A stretch of 64,000 nucleotides of DNA from Sphingomonas vulcanisoli (GCF_011761305.1 NZ_JAAOZC010000001.1:496001-560000), one strand, 5' to 3'. Shown: positions 32,997 through 43,284, counted from the first letter of the stretch. Numbers and translations are program-made. The notes: generated from the letters alone by a model not told the origin.

Positions 32997-35554
32997 GCAT
33001 TCGATCGTTGGAGTTCGGTATAGGCATCCGAGTTTCGATTCATGGTAGCCAAGACCTGGCCGCGCAGCCAATGTGCTTGCGCGCTTTCAGGCGCGATTTT
33101 CAAAAGGTCGTCAGCCTGTTGAAGTGCTTCGTCGAACCGTTTGAAATGCAACAAGAGGTTGATCGCCAGGTTTCGAGCGTCGGGCCTATCCGGCAGCTTG
33201 CTCGTCGCGAGGAGAGCATCGGCGAGGGCGGGTTCAGGCCGATTCATCTGGTTTTTGAGCCTGGAGCGGAGGAGATATGGATCGCCCTGATCGGGGTAGA
33301 TCAGCACAAGCCGATCCAAAAGAATCATAGCGTCGTCGTTCCGGTTGCGCCGTAGAAGAAGATTTACCTTGCCGAGAATGGCGAAATAGGATCGGCCATC
33401 CATCGCAAGAGCTTCGTCCAACAAGGCGTCGGCGTCGTCGGCCTTATTCAGCTGGGCAAGGATGCTCGCCTTCGTAGCGAGCAGCTGAGCAGTCTTCCCA
33501 TATTTTGCCATGTGTGCATCAAGTGCAGCGATCGCCTCCGGGTTCTTTCGGTCCTGCATAAGGCTGGAGATCGCGGCAAGGCTCGCCTCCGGACCTTCCT
33601 TCTTTATCGGATTCTGCGCGCCTTCCTGAGCAGTGGGAGTGTAGTTCGATGGCAAATGGACATAGAGATTCTTGTTGAAAATCTCCGTCGCCTTTTCGTC
33701 AGCAGCCTTGGCGTCGGCCAGCGATAGTTCCTCCGCCTTGTTGCGTGTGGTGGCCATCATGGTGAAGGCGCCCTCCCGGATCGTGGCGGTGCGCTGATAA
33801 TGGATGCCGCCTTCGGTGCGGTCGATCGCTTCTCCATCCACGTAGAACCCAGCGCCTTTGTTGGGCAGCAGGATCGTCTGGTGCGTCACCGTGTAGGTTT
33901 CGCCGACCTGTACGGGCGCCGCCGGCTCATCCGGGCTTCGTTGGGGAGCGACCAGCGTGCCTAGGAACGCCTTGTTGGCCTGGTAGCGATAACTGGCGTC
34001 GGCGCCCTTGGTGTTCCAGTCCATCTTGCCCGTGCCGGTGAAGCCGATCCGCACCTCGCCGCTCTTGTCGTCCACCGCATAGGTAACGGCCTTGATCTCC
34101 AACCAATCGTGGCGCTCGCTCCAGAGCTTGGTGAGCACTTGATCGCGCTGCGCGGGCGATAGGAAACTCATCATGGTGCGGAAGCCGCTCGCGCCATCGC
34201 CGCGGAGGATGCCGATGCCGGTGGCTTTCGCGGGCAGCGAGATGCCATCGCGCGCATCCAGGTCCAGCGTCCATTCCTCGGTCGGCCGCGCGGGTTCAGT
34301 CGCTATCAGCGGCACCAGCGCGCTGCCGGCGGCGGTGAGCGGCAGCGCCCATTGAAAGGCGGGCACGGCGAGGCTGTCGAGATCGCGATCGCCGATGCGC
34401 GTGCCATCGAGCCAATAGGCCTTACCCGCGATCGTGGCGCGCACGATGACATGATTGAAGCGGCCCGCGACCGGCAATGTCTTGTCGAGCCCGTCGCCGA
34501 GTTGGGTCGAGACCAGCGCAGGTTCGGCATCGATTCCCAGCCCGCGCAGGATCGCCGTGAGGAGTGCGGTCTTGCCTTTGCAATCGCCCGCCCGCTGCTT
34601 CCAGACATCATCTGCGGAGGCGGGCTGATAGCTGCCAAGCCCATCGAGGCGGGCAAGATAGCGTATCTGAGTCTGGACGAGCGCGAGCGCGGCCGACGCC
34701 CGCGCCTTGGGCTCGCTGGAGGCGGCGGCGATCCGTGCCACTTCCGCGCGCACCGGCGAATCAGGGGCGAGCGTGGCCGCTTTATCGAACAGGCCGGCAA
34801 ACAGACGCGAGAGGCTCTGCCAATCGGGAAAATCCGTGACCGTCAATCGATTGGCATCGATGTAGCGGCTTGGCGCCAGCGGCGCGAGATAGTTACTCCG
34901 ATCGATCGTGATCGCCGTGATGCCGTCTGCATTGGTTATGATCGGTCGCGGTAGCCCGTTCCCCACCAGCCAGTGCATCGGCAAGCTCTTCGCCCAACTG
35001 TGCCGCACAATCATGCGATCCAGCGGCAGCGCGCGGACCAGGGTGCTATCGCCTTCGAGATGACCGGCGAGGACCGGATTGAGGCTGTCGATCGTGTAAG
35101 CCAGTTCGATCTCGTCCCCGACGCGCAGGTCGGGAAGGGGCAGGGTTGCCGTTAGCCGGCCGTCGATCGTTGCGGCTTCCAGCCCTGCCTCGCGTCGGAT
35201 GACCTGAATACCCGAACCATCCTTGAGCGCGTCGATCTCGGTGCCGTCACGGCGAATGCTGATCCGATGAAATGTCAGCTTGTCCGTCGCGGGCTGCCAG
35301 ACCGCCCCGACCGTACCGAACGCCTGCACGGCCTGTGGTTGGAGCACGCGGACGATTTGGTGAGCATATTGATGCACTCCTTGCGTATCGTAGCGCGTCT
35401 GAATCTCGACCAAGCGTAGATCGGCGGCATTATCGCTGGCGACGATTGGGAGCGGCTGATTGGCGATCACCCAAGCGGCAGGGGGTGCAATCTTGAAATC
35501 CGCACTCCACGCGGCGCTGCTCAACACCAGCGCCAACAAACCCGTCTTTCGCAT
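32960..35554 (-). pseudogene. DUF3857/transglutaminase-like TPR protein, frameshifted near its 3' end
   Basis: 864 codons from ATG 35554. The N-terminal signal peptide is MRKTGLLALVLSSAAWS. A DUF3857 domain (about 45-230) leads to a transglutaminase-like core (about 265-400) with the Cys in RAGDCKGKTALL, the His in RFNHVIVRA and the Asp in YWLDGTRIGDRD. TPR units follow from about 690. The protein should be about 1080 residues, but its frame breaks at about 32990 and the rest continues in the other frame. It may still make a nearly complete periplasmic protein lacking the last TPRs. The frame upstream of 35554 is not protein-like. Confidence 0.82.
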
Positions 35555-35817
35555 TCTCGCCGTGCCCCTTACCCTAAGGATTAGCCTACCGGGCGGTTTC
35601 AGAAAGGCAATTCGAGCGGCGACATTATCGGCGATACCGCATCCGCCCCCGCGGTTGACGCTTCGCCCCCGTCCGGCCAAAGAGCCCTTGCTTCGCAGTC
35701 TCGCGAATCCCCGGGCCTTTGTGCGCATTCTCCGGCACTTCGGCTGCCCTCCCAAAGGGCGGCCTCGATCGCGTCGGAGGCGGCGCTGTCATCTGTGGCC
35801 GTAGTAGGAGAAGGTCT

Positions 35818-36825
35818 TTGGCAAAGGTTGCCATCAACGGTTTCGGTCGCATCGGTCGCCTGGTGGCGCGCGCGATCCTCAAGAATCCCGATTGCGGGCT
35901 CGAACTCGTGGCGATCAACGATCTCGCCGACGCCAAGCATAACGCTTTGCTGTTCAAGCGCGATTCGGTCCACGGCGCCTGGGCGGGCGAGGTGAAGGCC
36001 GAGGGTGACAAGCTGATCATCGATGGCAAGGCGATCACCGTCACCGCCGAGCGCGATCCCGCCAACCTGCCGCACAAGGCTCTGGGCGTGGACATCGCGC
36101 TGGAATGCACCGGTTTCTTCACCGATCGCGCCTCCGCCGAAAAGCATATCGCCGCGGGCGCGAAGAAGGTGCTGATCTCGGCGCCCGCCAAAGGCCCGGA
36201 CCTGACGGTGGTCTTCGGCGTAAATGACGACAAGCTGACCGCCGAGCACAACATCGTCTCGAACGCCTCCTGCACCACCAACTGCCTGGCGCCGATCGCC
36301 AAGGTGCTGAACGACAGCGTCGGCATCGAGCGCGGCCTGATGACCACGATCCACAGCTACACCAACGATCAGCGCATCCTCGATCAGATCCATTCGGACA
36401 TGCGCCGCGCGCGCGCTGCCGCTATGAGCATGATTCCGACCACCACGGGCGCGGCCCGCGCGGTGGGCGAGGTGCTGCCGGAGCTCAAGGGCAAGCTCGA
36501 CGGTTCCTCGATCCGCGTGCCGACGCCGGATGTCTCGGTGGTCGATCTCACCTTCACACCGAAGCGGGACACGACCGTCGAGGAGGTTAACAGCCTGCTC
36601 AAGGCGGCGTCCGAGAGCGGTCCGCTCAAGGGTATCCTCGAATATGTCGATGAGCCGCTTGTCTCGATCGATTTCCTCGGCAATCCGCACTCCTCGTCGG
36701 TCGATAGCCTCGAGACCGCTGTGATCGAGGGCAAGCTGGTCCGCGTGCTCAGCTGGTACGATAACGAATGGGGCTTCTCGAACCGGATGGTCGATACCGC
36801 CGGCGCGATGGCGAAGTTTCTGTAA
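35818..36825 (+). CDS. gap: Glyceraldehyde-3-phosphate dehydrogenase, type I
   Basis: 335 residues from TTG 35818, which has a strong AGGAGAAGG site 5 nt upstream; the in-frame ATG at 35719 lacks one and would add non-family sequence. Rossmann start [11 protein letters not shown]. The catalytic Cys152 is in [12 protein letters not shown], the partner His in the next helices (TTIHSYTND), and the substrate Arg in the C-terminal part. An Asp ends the second strand (VAINDLADA), which favours NAD. First gene of the gap-pgk-fba glycolysis/gluconeogenesis run. Confidence 0.97.
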   Translation: MAKVAINGFGRIGRLVARAILKNPDCGLELVAINDLADAKHNALLFKRDSVHGAWAGEVKAEGDKLIIDGKAITVTAERDPANLPHKALGVDIALECTGFFTDRASAEKHIAAGAKKVLISAPAKGPDLTVVFGVNDDKLTAEHNIVSNASCTTNCLAPIAKVLNDSVGIERGLMTTIHSYTNDQRILDQIHSDMRRARAAAMSMIPTTTGAARAVGEVLPELKGKLDGSSIRVPTPDVSVVDLTFTPKRDTTVEEVNSLLKAASESGPLKGILEYVDEPLVSIDFLGNPHSSSVDSLETAVIEGKLVRVLSWYDNEWGFSNRMVDTAGAMAKFL

Positions 36826-36841
36826 AGCAGGCATTATCTAA

Positions 36842-36872
36842 GCGGCCGCTTCCCTAGGGGAGCGGCCGTTTT
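36842..36872 (+). terminator. Terminator-like hairpin between gap and pgk
   Basis: CGGCCGCT...CCC and GGG...AGCGGCCG form a stem of about 12 bp with a TA loop, followed by TTTT. It lies 16 bp after the gap stop and 16 bp before pgk, so it can end part of the gap transcripts and lower pgk expression, or protect the gap mRNA 3' end. Confidence 0.8.
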
Positions 36873-36887
36873 GCTGTAGGGGTAGCA

Positions 36888-38081
36888 ATGAGCTTCAAGA
36901 CGCTGGACGATATGGGCGATGTGCGCGGCAAGCGCGTGCTGGTGCGCGAGGATTTGAACGTGCCGATGGACGGCGCGCGCGTCACCGACGACACCCGCCT
37001 GCGCGCCGCCGCGCCGACGATCGCCGAGCTTTCGGACAAGGGCGCGATCGTGCTCGTCCTCGCGCACTTCGGCCGGCCCAAAGGCGAGCGTCATCCGGAC
37101 ATGAGCTTGGCGCTGGTCACCAACCCGCTGAGCGACGTGCTCGGCCGCGAGGTGCGCTTCATCGACGATTGCCAGGGCGCGGAGGCGGAGGCGGCGGTCG
37201 CCTCGCTGCAGCCGGGCGACATCGCGGTGCTGGAGAATACTCGCTTTCATAAGGGCGAAGAAACTAATGATACGGCCCTCGTCGATGCGATGGCCAAGCT
37301 TGGAGACCTCTACGTCAACGATGCTTTCTCCGCCGCGCATCGTGCCCACGCCTCCACTGAAGGGCTGGCGCATAAGCTGCCCGCTTATGCGGGGCGATCG
37401 ATGGAAGCCGAACTCAAGGCGCTCGAAAAGGCGCTCGGTGTGCCCGAGCATCCGGTGATGGCGGTGGTCGGCGGTGCCAAGGTCTCGACCAAGCTTGATG
37501 TGCTGACCCAGATGGTAACCCAGGTCGATCATCTCGTGATCGGCGGCGGCATGGCCAACACCTTCCTCGCCGCGCGGGGCGTCGATGTCGGCAAATCGCT
37601 GTGCGAGCATGATCTCAAGGAGACGGCGCTGGCGATCCTGGATGCCGCCGACAAGGCCGATTGCACCGTGCATCTGCCCTACGATGTCGTGGTCTCGAAG
37701 GAGTTCAAGGCCAACCCGCCGACGCGCACTGTCAACGTCCACGAGGTGGCGGCGGACGAGATGATCCTCGACTGTGGCCCCGCCGCCAGCGAAGCGATCG
37801 CCGACGCGCTCAAGACTTGCAAGACGCTCGTCTGGAACGGCCCGCTCGGCGCGTTCGAAATACCGCCGTTCGATACCGCGACGATGGCGCTGGCGCATAT
37901 GGCGGCGGCGCTGACCAAGTCCGGCGGCCTCGTTTCGGTAGCGGGTGGCGGCGATACGGTCGCGGCCGTGAATGTCGCCGGCGTCGCCGACGATCTGACC
38001 TTCGTCTCGACGGCGGGTGGCGCGTTTCTGGAGTGGATGGAAGGCAAGGAGCTGCCCGGCGTCGCAGCGTTGGAGAATTGA
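36888..38081 (+). CDS. pgk: Phosphoglycerate kinase
   Basis: 397 residues. The N-terminal substrate-binding domain has the basic-patch motifs [11 protein letters not shown] and ILKTARFH-type variants ([11 protein letters not shown]), and HFGRPKG. The C-terminal nucleotide domain has [21 protein letters not shown] and the glycine-rich [12 protein letters not shown]. It transfers phosphate between 1,3-bisphosphoglycerate and ADP. ATG 36888 follows a hairpin, 62 bp after gap. Standard length. Confidence 0.97.
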   Translation: MSFKTLDDMGDVRGKRVLVREDLNVPMDGARVTDDTRLRAAAPTIAELSDKGAIVLVLAHFGRPKGERHPDMSLALVTNPLSDVLGREVRFIDDCQGAEAEAAVASLQPGDIAVLENTRFHKGEETNDTALVDAMAKLGDLYVNDAFSAAHRAHASTEGLAHKLPAYAGRSMEAELKALEKALGVPEHPVMAVVGGAKVSTKLDVLTQMVTQVDHLVIGGGMANTFLAARGVDVGKSLCEHDLKETALAILDAADKADCTVHLPYDVVVSKEFKANPPTRTVNVHEVAADEMILDCGPAASEAIADALKTCKTLVWNGPLGAFEIPPFDTATMALAHMAAALTKSGGLVSVAGGGDTVAAVNVAGVADDLTFVSTAGGAFLEWMEGKELPGVAALEN

Positions 38082-38172
38082 GGATTGCCGAAAGTGGGTT
38101 GAGCAAATCATTGCTGTCCGCGATGGTAATAAAGATGGCGCCGCAGGAAAACGGCGCCGAGGAACCGGACCG

Positions 38173-38355
38173 ATGGCTCGATACGGCAAGCCTTTCAAAA
38201 TTCGATTGCCCGAGGCGGCGGAGGATCGGGTGAGAGCGCTTGCGGCTCAAAAGGGCGTAACCGTCAGCCACCTCGTCCGATCGATCCTGGCCGAGCGGCT
38301 TGCATACCTTGTCCAAAGTTCTTCAAGCGGACATGGGGAGCAATCCGGATCATAA
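38173..38355 (+). CDS. Small ribbon-helix-helix protein
   Basis: 60 residues from ATG 38173, which has a GAGGA site. The core KPFKIRLPEAAEDRVRALA, then VSHLVRSILAERL gives one beta strand and two helices, the Arc/CopG (ribbon-helix-helix) pattern of small DNA-binding repressors and antitoxins. No toxin gene follows; the next gene is the aldolase at 38461. It could regulate the glycolytic genes on either side or be a leftover antitoxin. Confidence 0.75.
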   Translation: MARYGKPFKIRLPEAAEDRVRALAAQKGVTVSHLVRSILAERLAYLVQSSSSGHGEQSGS

Positions 38356-38460
38356 AGCTGTCGGCAAGCTTGGCCTGTAATCGCTAGCGTTTGGCTACGG
38401 ACGCGCGGCTGGGTCGCTGGCTCGAACTCAAACCTAAGTTATTTCAAGCAGGGAAACATC

Positions 38461-39363
38461 ATGGCTTCGATCGATCCGAACACGACCGCGAAGGTGCGAG
38501 CGGGCAAGGGCTTTATCGCCGCGCTAGATCAATCCGGCGGCTCCACGCCCAAGGCGCTGCAGGGCTATGGCATCGAGCCGTCCGAATATTCGGGCGACGA
38601 GGCGATGTTCGCCAAGATCCACGAGATGCGCGTGCGGATCATCACCTCGCCATCGTTCGCCAAAGGCAAGGTGCTGGGCGCGATCCTGTTCGAGAAGACG
38701 ATGGACGGCCAGGCCGATGGCAAGCCCGTGCCGCAGGCGCTGATCGATCGCGGCGTGATCCCGTTCATCAAAGTCGACAAGGGCCTTGAGGACGAGAAGG
38801 ACGGCGTGCAGCTGATGAAGCCGATGCCGGAGCTCGACGCGCTTGTCGCGCGCGCCAAGGCGCTGGGTGTGTACGGCACCAAGGAGCGTTCGGTGATCAA
38901 CCTCGCCAATCCGGCGGGCATCGCGGCGATCGTCAAGCAGCAGTTCGAAGTGGGCGCCCAGATCCTCGCCGGCGGCCTGATGCCGATCCTCGAGCCCGAG
39001 GTGAACATCAAGAGCCCCGAGCGCGCCGAGGCCGACCAGATCCTGATGGACGAGATCCTGAAGGCGCTGGATGCGCTGCCTGGCGGCGACCAGGTGATGC
39101 TCAAGATGAGCCTGCCCAAGAACCATGGCCTGTTCCAGCCTCTGGTCGATCACTCCAAGGTGGTGAAGGTCGTGGCGCTGTCGGGCGGCTACAAGCGCCC
39201 CGAGGCCTGCATCCAGCTCGCCAAGAACCCCGGCATCATCGCCAGCTTCAGCCGCGCGCTGCTGGAGGATCTGCGCTACCAGATGAGCGATGCCGAGTTC
39301 GATCAGTTCCTGGGCGACGCGATCGACGAGATCTACGCGGCCTCGGTCGAAAAGGCGGCGTGA
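38461..39363 (+). CDS. fba: Fructose-bisphosphate aldolase class I
   Basis: 300 residues. Cleaves fructose-1,6-bisphosphate into triose phosphates through a Schiff base. GFIAALDQSGGSTPKALQ is the class I N-terminal signature. The Schiff-base Lys is probably K215 in VMLKMSLP. A VVALSGGYKR phosphate-binding loop and an acid/base Glu in LEPEV complete the site. It has no metal-binding His set, so it is not class II. The bacterial short form ends in AASVEKAA. Start ATG 38461 follows CAGGGAAACATC. Confidence 0.95.
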   Translation: MASIDPNTTAKVRAGKGFIAALDQSGGSTPKALQGYGIEPSEYSGDEAMFAKIHEMRVRIITSPSFAKGKVLGAILFEKTMDGQADGKPVPQALIDRGVIPFIKVDKGLEDEKDGVQLMKPMPELDALVARAKALGVYGTKERSVINLANPAGIAAIVKQQFEVGAQILAGGLMPILEPEVNIKSPERAEADQILMDEILKALDALPGGDQVMLKMSLPKNHGLFQPLVDHSKVVKVVALSGGYKRPEACIQLAKNPGIIASFSRALLEDLRYQMSDAEFDQFLGDAIDEIYAASVEKAA

Positions 39364-39523
39364 GCCGGACGATTTCGACCGGCTCGTAGGGATCAGGAAG
39401 AAAAATCTCGTCTCGTAACAAGCGCGTAAGCGGTTGGCTCTTTGGGGCGAGGCGCCTGGGAGGTCAGCGGCGCAACCCTTCCGCTTTTCTATCGTTGGAG
39501 GACCGTCATAAATGGAGAGTCCG

Positions 39524-39823
39524 ATGAAAAAGCTCGCAATTGCCCTGCTGGCTGCCGCGGTTGCGGCGCCCGCCATCACCACCCCGGCCTTCGCCGATCA
39601 TAATTACACCTACCGCGGCAGCGATGGCCGCTATTACCAACACTGCAAGAAGAGCAGCGGCACGACGGGCGCGGTCGCCGGCGGCGTCGGCGGTGCTGTG
39701 GTCGGTAATGCGATCGGTGGCGGCGTGCTCGGCACGGTCGCGGGTGGCGTCGGCGGCGCCCTGCTAGGCAAGCATCTCGACAAGAAGCATGACGCTGCGC
39801 AGAATCGCCGCAACGGCTGCTGA
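39524..39823 (+). CDS. Glycine-zipper 2TM domain protein, exported
   Basis: 99 residues from ATG 39524 with a GGAGAG site; ATG 39512 adds four residues. The signal peptide is MKKLAIALLAAAVAAPAITTPAFA. The middle has Tyr-rich YTYRGSDGRYYQHC. Two glycine-zipper helices (TGAVAGGVGGAVVGNAIGGG and GTVAGGVGGALLGKHL) could insert in or span the outer membrane. One Cys lies at each side of the zipper. Related small proteins belong to the envelope-stress and lipoprotein-like Rick_17kDa/OsmB group. Exact role unknown. Confidence 0.85.
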   Translation: MKKLAIALLAAAVAAPAITTPAFADHNYTYRGSDGRYYQHCKKSSGTTGAVAGGVGGAVVGNAIGGGVLGTVAGGVGGALLGKHLDKKHDAAQNRRNGC

Positions 39824-39844
39824 TCGCTATAGATTTCGCCTTGG

Positions 39845-39881
39845 AGGCCCGGCTCGACGAACAGGTTGAGCCGGGCCTTTT
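39845..39881. terminator. Bidirectional terminator
   Basis: AGGCCCGGCTC and GAGCCGGGCCT form an 11-bp stem around a 12-nt loop, followed by TTTT on the plus strand. It ends the glycine-zipper gene and lies 27 bp before the end of the convergent TonB-like gene. Confidence 0.88.
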
Positions 39882-39907
39882 CATTTGGGCCAATAACGGC
39901 GCGATTA

Positions 39908-40642
39908 TTACTGCGCTTGTTCCCGGCGATCCATGATCCAGGTATGATTTTCCTCGATCTGCGAAACGACCGGATGCCCGCTGGGATCGTGCGACGGCTC
40001 AAACCGGAAGCGCTTTTCGATCAGCGCACATGTGACCTGATCGAGCGCCGCCGATCCGCTTGACGAGGTCACACTGCAATGGCTCGCCCGGCCATCGACA
40101 TTGACTACATAGCGTACGCCGACATTGCCCTGCACGCCCGCCTCCCGCAGCTCATGTGGAACCGCGGAATAATCGAGTGAGCCTTTGATATGCTCGGGCG
40201 CCGTATAGCCGCCGCCGTCCCCATCGCCTGCGCCGCCGCTGCCTGTGCCATTGCCTTGTCCGCCCGCGCCGGTGCCCGGTCCCGGACGATCGGAAGCACC
40301 GGCGAGAGGTGCAAGGCCAAGCCCTGCGATCGGCGCTGCGCGCAGCTTGACGGGCGGGGGTGGCGTCAGCGGCTTTGGCGCGACGACCTCGCTCGGCGTG
40401 TTGCGTAGGTTGCGCGCCGAGGCCTTGCCCGCCTTGGCGCGCGATTTGGGCTCAGGGACGATATGCTCCTTTGGCGGCGGGGGCGTATCGACGGTCAGCA
40501 GCAAAGGCGTATCGATCTGCGGCAACCCGCGCCGCACGATCAGCCCGGCCAGCAGCGCATATCCCAGCAGCACCATCACCAGCGCCGTCCCGATCCCAGC
40601 CACGATGCGATCCCGCGCGGGTGTCTGATAGGTCGAAGCCAT
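39908..40642 (-). CDS. TonB family protein (energy transducer)
   Basis: 244 residues. One N-terminal membrane helix (IVAGIGTALVMVLLGYALLAG) is followed by a Pro-rich periplasmic linker (DTPPPPKEHIVPEPKSR, later LTPPPPVKL), a Gly-rich spacer and a TonB C-terminal domain (about 165-235: GVQGNVGVRYVVNVDGR, then ALIEKRFRFEP). It should carry proton-motive energy to TonB-dependent receptors such as that at 1-2151. No exbB/exbD is adjacent. The start at 40642 fits the family; ATG 40657 would add MRCSP. Confidence 0.9.
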   Translation of the reverse strand: MASTYQTPARDRIVAGIGTALVMVLLGYALLAGLIVRRGLPQIDTPLLLTVDTPPPPKEHIVPEPKSRAKAGKASARNLRNTPSEVVAPKPLTPPPPVKLRAAPIAGLGLAPLAGASDRPGPGTGAGGQGNGTGSGGAGDGDGGGYTAPEHIKGSLDYSAVPHELREAGVQGNVGVRYVVNVDGRASHCSVTSSSGSAALDQVTCALIEKRFRFEPSHDPSGHPVVSQIEENHTWIMDRREQAQ

Positions 40643-40686
40643 GGGGGAGCAACGCATGGGGCGATAGGGAGTGCCCTTGGCCGTAT

Positions 40687-41883
40687 TTAGCGGCGCACGG
40701 TTAGCTCGGCAGCGATTTCGGCGAGTGCCTTGGCGATCCGTCCCGCGGCCTTGCCATCACCATAAGGAAAGACGGGCCGGGCGCGGCGGGCATATTCGTC
40801 CGGATCGTCGAGCAGCCGCCGCGCCTCGTCCACAATCCGCGCCGGATCGGTGCCGACCAGCGTAACGATCCCCGTCGCCAGCGCCTCGGGCCGCTCGGTC
40901 GTCTCGCGCATCACCAGCACGGGCTTGCCCAGCGCGGGCGCTTCCTCCTGGATGCCGCCGCTGTCGGTGAGGATCAGTTTGGCGCGCCGCATCAGCCAGA
41001 CCATCTCGAAATAGTCCACGGGATCGATCAGCCGGATGTTGGGATGTCCGCCCAACCGCGCCTTCACCACGCCGCGCACCTCCGGATTGAGGTGGACGGG
41101 ATAGACCATGCGGACATCGCCCCGCGCGGCAATCGCGCGCAGTCCGTCGCAGATACTTTGGAAACCCTTGCCGAAACTCTCGCGGCGGTGGCCGGTGACC
41201 AGCACCAGCGGCACGGCCTCATCGGCGAGCTCGGGATGCCGCACCGCGATCGACATGGTCCGCTCGGGCGACCGATCGAGCGTCTCGGCGGCAATCATCA
41301 GCGCATCGATACCCGTGTTGCCCGTGACGAAGATGCAGCTGCTGCGATTATATTCGTTTTCCAGATGGGCGCGCGCTCCTTCTGTCGGCGCAAACCTGTA
41401 ATCGGCGATGCTGTCGATCGTGACGCGATTGAACTCCTCTGGCCATGGCTGCGTCAGATCGCCCGACCGCAAGCCCGCCTCAACATGGCCGATCCGAACC
41501 CCCGTATAGAAGGCCGCCATCGCCGCCGCCATGGCGCTGGTCGTGTCGCCATGGACCAGCACGATATCCGGCTTGAGGTCGGCATAGACGGCGGTCATCC
41601 GCTCCAGAACGGTCCTGGTGAGGGCAGGCAGCGACTGGCCGGGGGTCATGATCGCGAGATCATGATCCGCGCGCTCGCCGAACGCCTCGAACACCTGATC
41701 CAGCATTTCCCGATGCTGCCCGGTCGTCACGGAAATGAGCTCAAGCCCGGGCTTGGCGCGGATCGCCCGCATCACGGGGATCATCTTAATCGCTTCCGGC
41801 CGCGTGCCGACGATTGCCATAATGCGGGTAGCGGACCGATTCACCGCAACAGCATGGCACGCCTCACCTGCGGGATCACTCAC
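40687..41883 (-). CDS. wecB: UDP-N-acetylglucosamine 2-epimerase (non-hydrolysing)
   Basis: 398 residues from GTG 41883; GTG 41844 is the likelier biological start because family members begin about five residues before VGTRPEAIKM. Interconverts UDP-GlcNAc and UDP-ManNAc for surface polysaccharides. Motifs: GTRPEAIK, VHGDTTSAMAAAMAAF, HVEAGLRS with catalytic residues, VTGHRRES, and the C-terminal LTDSGGIQEEAPALGKPVL with catalytic Glu. No wecC or glycosyltransferase neighbours are present, so the pathway is completed elsewhere. Confidence 0.95.
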   Translation of the reverse strand: MSDPAGEACHAVAVNRSATRIMAIVGTRPEAIKMIPVMRAIRAKPGLELISVTTGQHREMLDQVFEAFGERADHDLAIMTPGQSLPALTRTVLERMTAVYADLKPDIVLVHGDTTSAMAAAMAAFYTGVRIGHVEAGLRSGDLTQPWPEEFNRVTIDSIADYRFAPTEGARAHLENEYNRSSCIFVTGNTGIDALMIAAETLDRSPERTMSIAVRHPELADEAVPLVLVTGHRRESFGKGFQSICDGLRAIAARGDVRMVYPVHLNPEVRGVVKARLGGHPNIRLIDPVDYFEMVWLMRRAKLILTDSGGIQEEAPALGKPVLVMRETTERPEALATGIVTLVGTDPARIVDEARRLLDDPDEYARRARPVFPYGDGKAAGRIAKALAEIAAELTVRR

Positions 41884-41905
41884 CCATGATTGCCAATATG
41901 TTAGG

Positions 41906-41981
41906 TGGTGCCGCCTACAGGACTCGAACCTGTGACCCCCGCATTACGAATGCGATGCTCTACCAGCTGAGCTAAGGCGGC
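41906..41981 (-). tRNA. tRNA-Thr (anticodon CGT)
   Basis: 76 nt with encoded CCA on the minus strand. Acceptor GCCGCCT/AGGCGGC; D-arm GCTC-AGCTGGTA-GAGC; anticodon stem CGCAT/GTGCG-type pairing around loop TTCGTAA; T-arm ACAGG-TTCGAGT-CCTGT. A TTGTCC-N17-TAACGG element lies just upstream on its own strand. Confidence 0.97.
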
Positions 41982-42098
41982 GTGGGCGTGGCCGTTAGCA
42001 GCGGTGGCGGCGCGGGACAAGCGCCTCGCGATTTACCATTCGTCAATCATAGCGGTTTAGTCCGTTCCGGGATGGATCGGGGAGGTCGCAGAGTCGCC

Positions 42099-43184
42099 AT
42101 GGATGTGCATCAGGCTTCTGCAGGCCCCGCTTTATCGACGGATCGGCTCGATCCCGCATTGGAAACGCCCCCGGGCGCCGCGGCGGAGAGGCGGCTGCAC
42201 GGGCGGGCGCATGCTTATTGGCGATCTTTGCTGGGCAGGACGCGCTTCCCGCTGATCGAAGATCTGGATCTGGCCGGCGTGCCGCGGCTGGCCGAGACGT
42301 CCTTGCTGTTCGGTGTCGATACCACCGAGGGCGAGCTTGAGATCAACCTCGTCGGCGCCTCGATCCGTGCCGCGTGGGAGGGGCCTGAGAGCGCGATGGC
42401 GCGGCTGATCGCGCAGGTGCGGCTGCGCCTGCCGGTGCTGACGGCGCACGGCAAGCCGATCGGCTTCGAGGCGGAACTGGCGGTCAGCGAGCGTGGCGAT
42501 ACCGCCTATCGCGGCATCCTGCTTCCGTTCGGACGGAGCGGGAACACGGTCGATTATGTACTGATGGTGGTCAGCTGGAAGGAGCGCGCCGATACGGTGC
42601 GCGATCCGGCTTTGCTTGCCGCCGGCCTTTATGCGGCGGAGAAAACGCCGGGCAACTTTACTCAAACACCTTGGGAAGCGGGCCAGCGGGTTGCAAATCC
42701 TTTGCCGCCCGCACCGCTCGAACAGAAACTGACCGCGGCGCGAACCTGGGCGGCGCTGGCGCGGACCGAGGCTGGCGCCAGCCACGAACGGCGCAACAAG
42801 GCCAGCGCCGCCGCTTACGCCTGCCTGCTCGACGACGCTCGCGCGACTCCGCTGGCCATGGTCGACAGCGTGTTCGGCGCCGATCTGCCGCGCCGCTGGC
42901 GCTGCGATCATGCCGCGACGCTGCGCTATGCGCGGCGGCTCTGCCTGTCACCCGCGCTGCTGCAGGAACTGCTCGACGATCTGGGCGGCGTGCCGGAAGT
43001 AGCGGCGATGGACCGGCGGGTACGCCGCGCACGATCCGATATTCGGTCGCCGCGCGGCGATCATTTCCGGCTGACCGAGCCGGTTCAGGCCGAGGATCGC
43101 TCCTTTTCGCCATGGCGCGGCCGCGATGCCGAGCCGATCGCGGTGGAGCATGTCATGCCACGGGCCCAGGCCGCGAAGGATTGA
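42099..43184 (+). CDS. PAS_5-type PAS domain protein
   Basis: 361 residues from ATG 42099 (ATG 42072 in frame is possible; both follow GGGGAGG only loosely). Residues 35-165 form a PAS_5-like domain: AHAYWRSLLGRTRFPLIEDL, then GELEINLVGASIRAAW and GFEAELAVSERGDTAYRGILLPFG. The Ala-rich C-terminal half has coiled helices (TAARTWAALARTEAGASHERRN, shortened here) without recognised motif. PAS_5 proteins are common in alphaproteobacteria and probably sense small molecules or redox state. It lies 100 bp upstream of gdh on the same strand. Confidence 0.72.
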   Translation: MDVHQASAGPALSTDRLDPALETPPGAAAERRLHGRAHAYWRSLLGRTRFPLIEDLDLAGVPRLAETSLLFGVDTTEGELEINLVGASIRAAWEGPESAMARLIAQVRLRLPVLTAHGKPIGFEAELAVSERGDTAYRGILLPFGRSGNTVDYVLMVVSWKERADTVRDPALLAAGLYAAEKTPGNFTQTPWEAGQRVANPLPPAPLEQKLTAARTWAALARTEAGASHERRNKASAAAYACLLDDARATPLAMVDSVFGADLPRRWRCDHAATLRYARRLCLSPALLQELLDDLGGVPEVAAMDRRVRRARSDIRSPRGDHFRLTEPVQAEDRSFSPWRGRDAEPIAVEHVMPRAQAAKD

Positions 43185-43284
43185 GCCGATTACCCCTGCG
43201 CGTTAAAGGGGGCGATACAAAAAGCGCAGACCGCGCTAAAAAACGATAAGAGCGGCTGAACGGGCCGCGCAGGAGCTGGAACCC

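Noticed and set aside
41906-41981. Genomic island attachment at tRNA-Thr
   Set aside because: No integrase, no direct repeat of the tRNA 3' end and ordinary housekeeping genes on both sides.
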